From an uncultured Prevotellaceae bacterium (lineage in GTDB: Bacteria; Bacteroidota; Bacteroidia; Bacteroidales; Muribaculaceae): a DNA stretch of 33,181 bases. The position numbers were made by a program, and so were the translations under genes. Location of the stretch: contig ONQS01000025.1 in the NCBI GenBank assembly GCA_900320055.1, positions 1-33,181 on the forward strand, read 5' to 3'. Below are positions 25,647-33,181 of this stretch, in pieces; position 1 is the first letter of the stretch; the number at the start of each line of letters is the position of its first letter. The notes beneath the pieces were generated by a model. It was not told where the DNA came from and made no database searches. It saw only the letters and a program-made list of their open reading frames with translations.

Positions 25647-26879
25647 ATGGACCCGATATACAACCTAGGCATAACCACCTACCGCAACGCAGTGAGAATT
25701 GCCGCTGTGCGTAATCCCAAGGCTAAACTGATGCTGCGCGGACAGCGCCGCTGTATCCGCACCCTGCAGCGCAAACTTGACCCCGCCGGCGGCTACATCT
25801 GGGTACACGCCTCATCGCTAGGCGAGTTTGAGCAGGGACGCCCGCTCATCGAGAAGATCAAGCGCGAGCAGCCCGGCGCACGCATCCTGTTGTCGTTTTT
25901 CTCGCCCTCGGGCTATGAGGTGCGCAAAAACTTCAGCATGGTCGAAACCGTGGTCTACCTGCCCTTTGACCTGCCCTCCAACGTCAAGAAATTCCTCGAC
26001 ATCGTCAAACCGTCGATGGCCATCTTTGTCAAGTACGAGTTTTGGGGTAACTATCTGGCAGCCCTCAAGCAACGCGGCATACCCACCTACATCATCTCGG
26101 CCATCTTCCGTCCCGGGCAGATCTTTTTCAGACCCTGGGGCGGCATGTTCCGCAAGATGCTCAAGTGCTTCGACACCCTGTTTGTGCAGAACGAGCAGTC
26201 GCGCGAACTGCTGGCCGGCATCAGCATCGACAACGTGGTGGTGGCAGGAGATACCCGATTTGACCGCGTGGCCGACGTGCGCTCTGCCGCACGCGAGTTC
26301 CCGCTGGTAGCCAAGTTTGTGGAGCGCTCACGCTTCACGCTGGTCATGGGCAGTTCGTGGCCTCCCGACGAGGATCTGGTGATTCCCTACTTCAACACTC
26401 ACCGCGACATGAAACTCATCATCGCGCCCCACGAGTTTGACCGCCACCGGCTGCACGTGCTCATGTCCAAACTTTCTCGTCCCGCCCGCTTCTACAGTGA
26501 GGCTACCCCCCAAAACATCGAGAAGGCCGACTGCCTGATCATCGACAGTTTCGGCCTCCTGTCATCGCTCTACCGCTATGGACAGGCAGCCTATGTGGGT
26601 GGCGGATTCGGCGCCGGCATCCACAACATCAACGAGGCCGCCGTCTACGGCATTCCCGTCATCTTTGGTCCCAAGCACAACAAGTTTCAGGAGGCCAAGG
26701 ACCTCATCGCCGTCGATGGCGCGATGAGCATCCACGATGCCGACAGTTTCTCGGCCGCCATGGACCCCCTGCTTGAGAATGAGCCCCTGCGGCTGCAATG
26801 CGGCAAGTCGGCCGGCGACTACATCGAGTCCCATCTGGGCGGCACCCAACTCATCTATGACGCGATCTTCGGCAAGTAG
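25647..26879 (+). CDS. waaA: 3-deoxy-D-manno-octulosonic acid (Kdo) transferase
   Basis: A 410-residue GT30 enzyme that transfers Kdo from CMP-Kdo to lipid A precursor at the cytoplasmic face of the inner membrane, an early step of LPS core assembly. The catalytic motif HASSLGEFEQGRPL gives Glu60. KYEFWGN (129-135), the central SAIFRPGQIFFRPWG (151-165) and the GGGFGAGIHNINEAAVYGIPVIFGP nucleotide-sugar segment (about 316-340) are all present. The N-terminal helix serves as membrane anchor or association site. It is third in a probable gltX-OMP-waaA unit with short gaps. Whether it adds one or more Kdo residues cannot be read from sequence. Confidence 0.95.
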   Translation: MDPIYNLGITTYRNAVRIAAVRNPKAKLMLRGQRRCIRTLQRKLDPAGGYIWVHASSLGEFEQGRPLIEKIKREQPGARILLSFFSPSGYEVRKNFSMVETVVYLPFDLPSNVKKFLDIVKPSMAIFVKYEFWGNYLAALKQRGIPTYIISAIFRPGQIFFRPWGGMFRKMLKCFDTLFVQNEQSRELLAGISIDNVVVAGDTRFDRVADVRSAAREFPLVAKFVERSRFTLVMGSSWPPDEDLVIPYFNTHRDMKLIIAPHEFDRHRLHVLMSKLSRPARFYSEATPQNIEKADCLIIDSFGLLSSLYRYGQAAYVGGGFGAGIHNINEAAVYGIPVIFGPKHNKFQEAKDLIAVDGAMSIHDADSFSAAMDPLLENEPLRLQCGKSAGDYIESHLGGTQLIYDAIFGK

Positions 26880-27003
26880 TCCCCAAACCGCACTCCACAA
26901 GCGCCACAGCCACGCGGCAACGAGGCCTGGCACACAAGCCAAAAGAAGAAAGCCTGAGCAAAAAAAAAACGCCAAAAACGTTGAATATTAGCGGGAAATG
27001 TTA

Positions 27004-27011
27004 TACCTTTG
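27004..27011 (+). promoter_or_regulatory. -7 promoter element TACCTTTG for yceD-rpmF
   Basis: TACCTTTG matches TAnnTTTG and lies 26 bp upstream of the yceD ATG. Unusually for this window, AGGAG directly precedes that ATG, at a spacing too close for a normal Shine-Dalgarno sequence. Confidence 0.72.
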
Positions 27012-27037
27012 TGGCGCTTTAACGAAAATTTCAGGAG

Positions 27038-27583
27038 ATGGTAGATGCTTTGAAGTTGAAACTCAAGACGTTACCGTTTGGCACTCACACGGTTGAGTGT
27101 CATCTCGATGAGTCGTTTTTTAACCTCGATGAGCAATCCGAAGTGCGCCATGCCGACGTCGATGTCACCCTCAAAGTGACCCGCAAGAGCGAGAGCACAT
27201 ACCACCTGGAGATCGCGTGTGACGGCACAGTGACCATTCCCTGCGACCGCTGCTTGGACGATCTGGATTTGCCGGTGGAAGTCGACTATAGCCTGAACGT
27301 GGAGCAACTGGGCAACGAAGTGGACGACAGCAATGACGACCTCCTGATTGTGCCATCACACTGGCGAGAACTGGATGCCGCACCTCTGGTGCGCGACACC
27401 GTGCTGCTCGCCCTGCCGATGACGCGCACTCATGAGGATCAGCGTGATTGTAACGCCGCCATGCTCGATTTGCTCGACAGCCATCGCGTCGAGGCCGTCC
27501 CCGACGATGATGACGACCAGCAGAGTGAAACAACCGGCACCGACCCCAGGTGGGAGGCGCTTAAAAAACTGAAACAACAATAA
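27038..27583 (+). CDS. yceD: YceD family protein (DUF177)
   Basis: A 181-residue cytoplasmic protein of the YceD/DUF177 family, known in several bacteria to be encoded next to rpmF and linked to 23S rRNA maturation. The zinc-like cysteines C61, C69 and C72 (ACDGTVTIPCDRCLDD), the acidic middle and tail, and the C-terminal DPRWEALKKL typical of Bacteroidetes members are visible. It lies 21 bp upstream of rpmF and is clearly co-transcribed. Confidence 0.9.
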   Translation: MVDALKLKLKTLPFGTHTVECHLDESFFNLDEQSEVRHADVDVTLKVTRKSESTYHLEIACDGTVTIPCDRCLDDLDLPVEVDYSLNVEQLGNEVDDSNDDLLIVPSHWRELDAAPLVRDTVLLALPMTRTHEDQRDCNAAMLDLLDSHRVEAVPDDDDDQQSETTGTDPRWEALKKLKQQ

Positions 27584-27604
27584 CTTTTAAATAACAACAA
27601 GACA

Positions 27605-27787
27605 ATGGCACATCCTAAAAGAAGACAGTCTAAGACTCGTACCGCTAAGCGCCGCACCCACGATGTGGCTGTGGCTCCGACCATCGCTCAGTGCTCCAAC
27701 TGTGGTGCATGGCACGTTTATCACACCGTATGCCCCGAGTGCGGTTACTACCGTGGCAAGAACGTGATGAACAAGGAGGAGGCCTAA
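27605..27787 (+). CDS. rpmF: 50S ribosomal protein L32
   Basis: A 60-residue ribosomal protein of the large subunit. The start MAHPKRRQSKTRTAKRRTHD is canonical. All four zinc-ribbon cysteines are kept (C30, C33, C43, C46), so this is the zinc-binding C+ form rather than the zinc-free paralogue used under zinc limitation. Codons are biased to CGT, GCT and AAG as expected for a highly expressed gene. It follows yceD by 21 bp. Confidence 0.98.
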   Translation: MAHPKRRQSKTRTAKRRTHDVAVAPTIAQCSNCGAWHVYHTVCPECGYYRGKNVMNKEEA

Positions 27788-27881
27788 ATCGCAACACGGC
27801 GATGAGACACGCGACCGCAAGGTAACGGGTCACGACGCCCCGCGATTATAGCAAACGAGATATCCTGAATGGGCTGAATCA

Positions 27882-27979
27882 TTATAACATCATTCAATCT
27901 CATTTGGGATATTGATTTTGAACAAACACCTCTTATTATATATTATAACAGGTTTTAATCTACACGTTATTATTATAAC
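27882..27979. promoter_or_regulatory. Triple TTATAAC motif upstream of fabH
   Basis: The 204-bp gap between rpmF and fabH is AT-rich and contains three copies of TTATAAC (27882-27888, 27943-27949, 27973-27979). The third lies in a near-palindrome GTTATTATTATAAC (27966-27979). No clean TAnnTTTG is present. These could be promoter or operator elements for fabH; the repetition is seen, the role is a guess. Confidence 0.35.
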
Positions 27980-27991
27980 GCTTTCACGCTT

Positions 27992-28975
27992 ATGCTGAAC
28001 GCTAAGATTACTGGCATCGCGTCATACATCCCCGATGACATCCTGGACAACGAGATGCTTTCACGCATGGTGGACACCAACGACGAGTGGATCACCACGC
28101 GCGTCGGTGTCAAGGAGCGTCGCATCCTCAAGAAGCCTGTCGGCTCGTCCTATATGGGCATCCAGGCCGTGAACAAACTGCTCGAGGAGACCGGCACTGA
28201 CCGCAACGACATCGACCTGCTCATCTGCCCCACGTCCAACCCCGACCACCGATTCCCCTCCACGGCATCTATTATCGCTCATGGCGTGGGCATCGAGAAG
28301 AAGTGCTACGCCTATGATATTCAGGCCGCATGCGCCGGATTCCTGGTTGGCCTGTACGAGGCCACAGCCTACATCCGCTCGGGCATATACAAGAAGGTAA
28401 TCGTTGTATCGGCCGAGAAGATGTCCAGCATGGTCAACTACAAGGACCGCGCGACATGCCCCCTGTTTGGTGACGCTGCAGCAGCCATGCTGCTCGAGCC
28501 TACCGAGGAGAACATCGGCGTGATGGACGGCATATTCCATGTCGACGGCTCTGGACTGGAGCACCTGGTCTATAAGGCCGGTGGCTCGGCTCTGCCCGCC
28601 AGTCACGAGACGATCGACGCCGACTTCCACTACGTCTACCAAGAGGGACGCGCGGTATACCGCCACGCCGTCATCGACATGCTCACCTCCAGCCAGGATA
28701 TCATGAAGCGCAACGGACTGACCAACGACAGCATCCAGTGGTTTGTGCCTCATCAGGCCAACCTGCGCATCATCGAGGCCGTCGGAGCACGCCTCAACAT
28801 AGACGAGAAGAAAGTGCTGGTCAACATCCAGCAGCGCGGTAACACCAGCGCCGCCAGCATCCCCTTGTGTCTAGACGAGAACAAGCATCGCCTCCACAAG
28901 GGCGACAAGATGGTCCTCACCGCATTCGGCGCAGGATTCACCTGGGGCGCCCTCTACCTCATCTGGTCGCTGTAA
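27992..28975 (+). CDS. fabH: 3-oxoacyl-ACP synthase III
   Basis: A 327-residue KAS III that condenses acetyl-CoA (or a branched primer) with malonyl-ACP to start fatty-acid synthesis. The Cys-His-Asn triad is complete: Cys114 in QAACAGF, His254 in VPHQAN and Asn284 in RGNTSAAS. The end, GFTWGALYLIWSL, is typical. In many bacteria the order is yceD-rpmF-plsX-fabH; here plsX is absent from the gap, which is too short to hold it. An AT-rich region precedes the start; era follows after a hairpin. Confidence 0.96.
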   Translation: MLNAKITGIASYIPDDILDNEMLSRMVDTNDEWITTRVGVKERRILKKPVGSSYMGIQAVNKLLEETGTDRNDIDLLICPTSNPDHRFPSTASIIAHGVGIEKKCYAYDIQAACAGFLVGLYEATAYIRSGIYKKVIVVSAEKMSSMVNYKDRATCPLFGDAAAAMLLEPTEENIGVMDGIFHVDGSGLEHLVYKAGGSALPASHETIDADFHYVYQEGRAVYRHAVIDMLTSSQDIMKRNGLTNDSIQWFVPHQANLRIIEAVGARLNIDEKKVLVNIQQRGNTSAASIPLCLDENKHRLHKGDKMVLTAFGAGFTWGALYLIWSL

Positions 28976-29060
28976 TGGCTCGTGACGCTGTGTCGCGGCC
29001 TTTGCCGCTGCGATGCCAGCACGACCAGGCGCCCGATTGAGTGTGAAGACAATCATCAAC

Positions 29061-29106
29061 GAAGCATCACTACTCATCATTGCACCGGCAAGAGTAGCGA
29101 TGCTTC
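29061..29106 (+). terminator. Hairpin between fabH and era
   Basis: Arms 29061-29075 (GAAGCATCACTACTC) and 29092-29106 form a 15-bp stem with one A-C mismatch and a 16-nt loop, followed by TTGAATAACC. Without a T tract it is a weak terminator or an mRNA-processing/attenuation site between fabH and era. Confidence 0.45.
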
Positions 29107-29138
29107 TTGAATAACCGACCCGGCCCAATCAACCACGA

Positions 29139-29159
29139 CTAACGACAAACGACAAAAAA
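29139..29159. repeat. Degenerate heptamer trio upstream of era
   Basis: Three gapless 7-bp units, CTAACGA, CAAACGA and CAAAAAA, end 12 bp before the era ATG. They resemble the CTAACAA/CTAAAAA units of arrays B-D and may be a decayed or early form. Confidence 0.5.
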
Positions 29160-29171
29160 CCATACGCAACA

Positions 29172-30053
29172 ATGCATCGAGCAGGATTTGTTAACATAGT
29201 GGGAAACCCCAATGTGGGAAAATCGACCCTGAGCAACCGCCTGGTGGGCGAGCGCCTGTCCATCATCACCAGCAAGGCACAGACCACGCGCCACCGCATC
29301 ATGGGCATCGTCAATGGAGAGGACTATCAGATCGTCTTCAGCGACACCCCTGGCGTGCTCAAACCCAAGTTCCGCCTCCAGCAGAGCATGCTGGAATACT
29401 CGACCGGCGCCCTGGTCGATGCCGACGTGCTGCTCTATGTCACCGATGTGATCGAGAGCCCGACCAAGAATCAGGACTTCCTCGACAAGGTCGCCAAGGA
29501 GCAGATACCCATCCTGCTGATCATCAACAAGATCGACCTGCTGAAAGGCAACGACGACCTCATGCGCATCATCGACCAGTGGAAGCAACTCCTGCCCAAC
29601 GCCGAGGTGTTCCCGACCAGCGCCCTGGAGAACTTCAACGTCGACAACATCATGAAGCGCATCGTCGAGTTACTGCCCGAGTGCCCGCCCTACTTCGGCA
29701 AGGACGCCCTCACCGACCGCAGCAGCCGCTTCTTTGTCACCGAAATCGTCCGCGAGAAGATCCTACTCACCTATGACAAGGAAGTACCCTATGCCACACA
29801 GGTCATCGTCGAGAAGTTTGACGAGAGCGACAAGGCCATACACATCATGGCCGTCATCTATGTCGAGCGCGATAGCCAGAAGGGCATCATCATCGGCCAC
29901 CAGGGCAAGATGCTCAAGCGCGTAGGCACCCTCGCACGCAAGGACATCGAAACCTTCTTTGACAAGAAAGTCTTCCTCGAACTCTACGTCAAGGTCGAGA
30001 AAGACTGGCGCAACCAAGAGAACAAACTCCGCGCCTTCGGCTACATCGAGTAA
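29172..30053 (+). CDS. era: GTPase Era
   Basis: A 293-residue essential GTPase that binds the 3' end of 16S rRNA and helps 30S subunit maturation. The GTPase motifs are G1 GNPNVGKS (11-18), switch I SKAQTTRH (34-41), G3 DTPG (58-61) and G4 NKID (119-122). The C-terminal KH domain contains GIIIGHQGKMLKRVG, the RNA-binding loop. The length is normal. The leader is the A/C-rich heptamer-like stretch with no Shine-Dalgarno sequence. The der gene follows 57 bp later on the same strand. Confidence 0.97.
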   Translation: MHRAGFVNIVGNPNVGKSTLSNRLVGERLSIITSKAQTTRHRIMGIVNGEDYQIVFSDTPGVLKPKFRLQQSMLEYSTGALVDADVLLYVTDVIESPTKNQDFLDKVAKEQIPILLIINKIDLLKGNDDLMRIIDQWKQLLPNAEVFPTSALENFNVDNIMKRIVELLPECPPYFGKDALTDRSSRFFVTEIVREKILLTYDKEVPYATQVIVEKFDESDKAIHIMAVIYVERDSQKGIIIGHQGKMLKRVGTLARKDIETFFDKKVFLELYVKVEKDWRNQENKLRAFGYIE

Positions 30054-30073
30054 TAAAAGCCAAGGACAAAAGA

Positions 30074-30108
30074 CTAACAACCAAGGACTAACAACTAAAA
30101 ACTAACAA
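30074..30108. repeat. Heptamer array D upstream of der
   Basis: Five gapless 7-bp units: CTAACAA, CCAAGGA (degenerate), CTAACAA, CTAAAAA and CTAACAA. The array ends 2 bp before the der ATG and uses the same units, in the same orientation, as arrays B and C 13 kb away. Confidence 0.85.
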
Positions 30109-30110
30109 TA

Positions 30111-31424
<1,314 letters not shown>

Positions 31425-31450
31425 CATATCTACTGACTACATCTTGGATA

Positions 31451-31485
31451 GTCGCCAGGAAATATTTCCTGGCGGCTAATCTTTT
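31451..31485 (+). terminator. Rho-independent terminator after der
   Basis: A near-perfect palindrome (31451-31476, core GCCAGGAA/TTCCTGGC at 31454-31461 and 31466-31473) is followed by TAATCTTTT. Confidence 0.82.
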
Positions 31486-31581
31486 GACCCATAATGACTT
31501 ATCGATTATTGCAAGTTGTTTATCTGGCATTTTTATTCAAAAAAATGCCCCAAAAGTTTGGCGGGTTTCAAAAGTTCTTAT

Positions 31582-31589
31582 TACCTTTG
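31582..31589 (+). promoter_or_regulatory. -7 promoter element TACCTTTG without a normal gene downstream
   Basis: TACCTTTG matches TAnnTTTG exactly, in an AT-rich context after the der terminator. The next ordinary gene starts at 31921 and has its own promoter at 31878. This element therefore drives a short separate transcript. Confidence 0.65.
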
Positions 31590-31595
31590 CAACCA

Positions 31596-31736
31596 GAAAC
31601 AACAATACAGAAAATAATCGTATCACTTTTCATAAGTTTGAATGTTATAATTAGGGCAACAAACAATAAGAACATATATACTTGAATTTTGGTTATGAAG
31701 ATGGTGTGCTTTTGTGAAAAAGCGCACTTTCGCTTT
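31596..31736 (+). ncRNA. Candidate small RNA between der and the coiled-coil gene
   Basis: The predicted transcript starts shortly after the TACCTTTG element (about 31596). It ends at a 10-bp hairpin (31704-31713 with 31718-31727, loop GTGA, one G-U) followed by TTTCGCTTT. The resulting RNA would be about 140 nt, AT-rich at the 5' end and without a long frame. No known RNA family is recognised. A 48-codon frame (31695-31841) overlaps its 3' part and offers an alternative reading. Confidence 0.4.
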
Positions 31737-31841
31737 ATATATACCCGCACTTGCTACATCACGACACATCCCATATACAGAAAAACAAAACCGGACATTA
31801 ATTTGGCGGCGCTTCAACAAGGCTCAAATAAAATAGGATAA
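31695..31841 (+). CDS. Candidate small protein, 48 residues
   Basis: An ATG at 31695 opens a 48-codon frame starting MKMVCFCEKAHFRF and ending DINLAALQQGSNKIG. It is Cys-, Arg- and Tyr-rich at the start and has no signal peptide or known domain. The upstream TACCTTTG promoter and AT-rich leader would allow expression, but the hairpin at 31704-31727 lies inside its first codons. It may be chance, a small protein or a repeat-derived frame. Confidence 0.25.
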   Translation: MKMVCFCEKAHFRFIYTRTCYITTHPIYRKTKPDINLAALQQGSNKIG

Positions 31842-31877
31842 TTTTGGCATTGTGCTGAGGCTTGAACAAATTTTTAC

Positions 31878-31885
31878 TATCTTTG
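31878..31885 (+). promoter_or_regulatory. -7 promoter element TATCTTTG
   Basis: TATCTTTG matches TAnnTTTG, with TTG at 31862-31864 as a possible -33 element, although the spacing is short. It lies 35 bp before the coiled-coil protein ATG. Confidence 0.68.
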
Positions 31886-31920
31886 CCCATCATTATTAAC
31901 GACATTATCCTGGTAACACT

Positions 31921-32622
31921 ATGAACAAGATCAAACTGCTGGTCATCGCCATGACCGTCATGCTCATCGCAGCAGCATCGCCAGCCGCCAGCGCACAGAG
32001 CGCCCAATCCGTACAACAACTCGAGAAAGACATCGAGCAGCACGAGAAGAACATCAAGGAAAAAGAAACGTCGATCAAGGACTTAGAGGAACGCATCGAC
32101 AGCCTGAAGTCTCAACTCAAGGACCTCGAGAACCAGAAGAAGACTCTCGAGAAAGACCTCAAGGCCGAAATCAAGACCCGCAAAGAGAAATTCGTCACAC
32201 GCGACGAACTCGTCTATGACCAGGAAATCGCCGATGTGCTCTACAGCCCCTACAACAAGAGCGACATCGACGAGGCTCTCGAGAGTTTCGAGGGCATGGA
32301 GACCAAAGACGTCATCAAGCACAAAGAACTCGTGCAGAAGTATGGCGAGTACACCAAGGACCTCAAGGAGTTTATGGAGAAGTTCAAAAAGCAACTTGCC
32401 GAGAACCGATGGAAATATGTCTCATCGTCGAGCGACCTGTACAAGAAGTTCGAGAAAGGGCTCAAAGGCACCAAGTACTGGAAAATTTATAACAAGAAGG
32501 AGAAAAACGAGAGCATCGACTATCTGGACCGCGTCATGGACAAGATCATGATGTTCAAGAACGACGGCCTCAAGAGCGAAGCCCAGTTCAACGAATGCCT
32601 CAACATGCTCTACGCCAACTGA
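31921..32622 (+). CDS. Exported coiled-coil protein, function unknown
   Basis: A 233-residue protein with a signal peptide (MNKIKLLVIAMTVMLIAAASPAASA, cleavage near residue 25). A long coiled coil follows at about 29-90 with regular heptads (QLEKDIEQHEKNIKEKETSIKDLEERIDSL). After that comes a Lys/Glu-rich helical region (about 95-233) without recognised motifs. The lack of an anchor or barrel suggests a soluble periplasmic helical protein. I do not recognise the family. It is monocistronic, with its own promoter and a large hairpin terminator. Confidence 0.75.
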   Translation: MNKIKLLVIAMTVMLIAAASPAASAQSAQSVQQLEKDIEQHEKNIKEKETSIKDLEERIDSLKSQLKDLENQKKTLEKDLKAEIKTRKEKFVTRDELVYDQEIADVLYSPYNKSDIDEALESFEGMETKDVIKHKELVQKYGEYTKDLKEFMEKFKKQLAENRWKYVSSSSDLYKKFEKGLKGTKYWKIYNKKEKNESIDYLDRVMDKIMMFKNDGLKSEAQFNECLNMLYAN

Positions 32623-32651
32623 TAGCCACAGATCAATACTACCGCCCATAG

Positions 32652-32742
32652 CACCTGCCAATGCCGCCCTGTCGTCCACGCAATACGGCCACGACTACTA
32701 CGGCATTGGCAGGTGGCTCATCACAATAGCGGGCCCTTTTTT
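32652..32742 (+). terminator. Hairpin and terminator after the coiled-coil gene
   Basis: A perfect 15-bp inverted repeat (CACCTGCCAATGCCG 32652-32666 with 32701-32715) encloses a 34-nt loop. Fifteen bases later GCGGGCCC runs into TTTTTTA (32737-32742). The outer GCCC near 32644 could extend the stem with GGGC at 32731. Confidence 0.65.
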
Positions 32743-32787
32743 ATTTGTCTGTATCATAGTTCGTGGAATCGTATTCAAAAATTGTTG

Positions 32788-32795
32788 TATCTTTG
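32788..32795 (+). promoter_or_regulatory. -7 promoter element TATCTTTG for hsdM
   Basis: TATCTTTG matches TAnnTTTG and lies 24 bp before the hsdM ATG. Confidence 0.7.
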
Positions 32796-32819
32796 TGGGA
32801 CACATAAACCACAAGGACA

Positions 32820-33181
32820 ATGATAACAGGAGAAATCAAGAATAGAATAGATAGTATTTGGGACACCTTTTGGACCGGTGGCATCACCAATTCAATCACC
32901 ATTCTCGAGCAGATGACCTATCTGTTCTTTATGAAGATGCTCGACGATGCACAGCGCACCAAGGAAGCCAATGCCAACGCTATGGGTGTGGCAGTGTCTG
33001 AGCCGACTATCGGCTATGGGTCGTGGCACAATCCTGAGACTGACCGCAACGTCCCCTACGAAGACCTGCGATGGAGCACGTTCAAGAACTATGACCCCGA
33101 GACGATGTACCGCATCGTCAGCAAGGACGTGTTTGTGTTCATCAAGAACCTGAGCAGCGGCAAGGAGTCGGCCTACAGCCG
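32820..33181 (+). CDS. hsdM: Type I restriction-modification DNA methyltransferase subunit HsdM (5' part)
   Basis: The gene is cut by the window end, so only 120 codons are present. They encode the helical N-terminal HsdM domain. After MITGEIKNRIDSIWDTFWTG comes GGITNSITILEQMTYLFFMKMLDD, the diagnostic opening of type I methylase subunits, then a helix-rich region with DLRWSTFKN. HsdM binds S-adenosylmethionine and, with HsdS, methylates adenine in a bipartite target; the catalytic NPPF/Y lies beyond the window. The ATG at 32820 is 24 bp after a TATCTTTG promoter. hsdS and hsdR are expected further right. Confidence 0.9.
   Translation, partial: MITGEIKNRIDSIWDTFWTGGITNSITILEQMTYLFFMKMLDDAQRTKEANANAMGVAVSEPTIGYGSWHNPETDRNVPYEDLRWSTFKNYDPETMYRIVSKDVFVFIKNLSSGKESAYS

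Overview
This window looks like chromosomal DNA of a GC-rich Bacteroidales bacterium, most plausibly the Muribaculaceae/Prevotella side of the order. The support is direct: nearly every transcription unit is preceded by the Bacteroidetes -7 element TAnnTTTG, Shine-Dalgarno sequences are essentially absent, and several gene families are typical of the phylum (DUF2851, DUF4919, leucine-rich-repeat plus dockerin secreted proteins, small SPII lipoproteins). The species cannot be fixed from the sequence alone.

Layout. Positions 1-6824 are mostly on the minus strand: the first codons of a gene leaving the window, tRNA-Phe(GAA) with its own promoter and terminator, a polytopic GT-C-like membrane protein on an apparently leaderless mRNA, and a two-gene unit of a GT2 glycosyltransferase and a class A penicillin-binding protein. 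A DUF2851 gene lies divergently between them. From 6927 to 12281 come single-gene units for exported proteins: a Rieske-like lipoprotein with altered ligands, a large LRR protein ending in two dockerin modules, an NlpC/P60 peptidase and a putative esterase. Most are separated by clear hairpin terminators.

Positions 12392-16746 carry a bifunctional (p)ppGpp synthetase/hydrolase followed 47 bp later by a 7TMR-HD protein of the c-di-AMP phosphodiesterase (PgpH) type. Next come a membrane protein of unknown function and a DUF4919 protein, embedded in unusual heptamer/octamer arrays (CTAACAA, CTAAAAA, CTATACAA), with one array in inverted orientation. A roughly 500-bp gene-poor stretch with a TPR-gene relic follows.

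Positions 18889-26879 hold an acyl-CoA ligase, a small Ala-rich lipoprotein, nagB divergent from surE, gltX overlapping an outer-membrane beta-barrel gene, and the Kdo transferase waaA. Positions 27038-31424 form the conserved yceD-rpmF-fabH-era-der block (lipid synthesis, ribosome assembly). The last part has a candidate small RNA or small ORF, a coiled-coil exported protein and, cut by the window end, the start of a type I restriction-modification hsdM gene, which may open an accessory or defence region.

Most of the window is housekeeping and envelope biology. The least explained signals are the CTAAnAA arrays placed directly before start codons, the 31.6-31.8 kb promoter-terminator unit, the altered Rieske-like lipoprotein, and the LRR protein with tandem dockerins that share a perfect 57-bp repeat.
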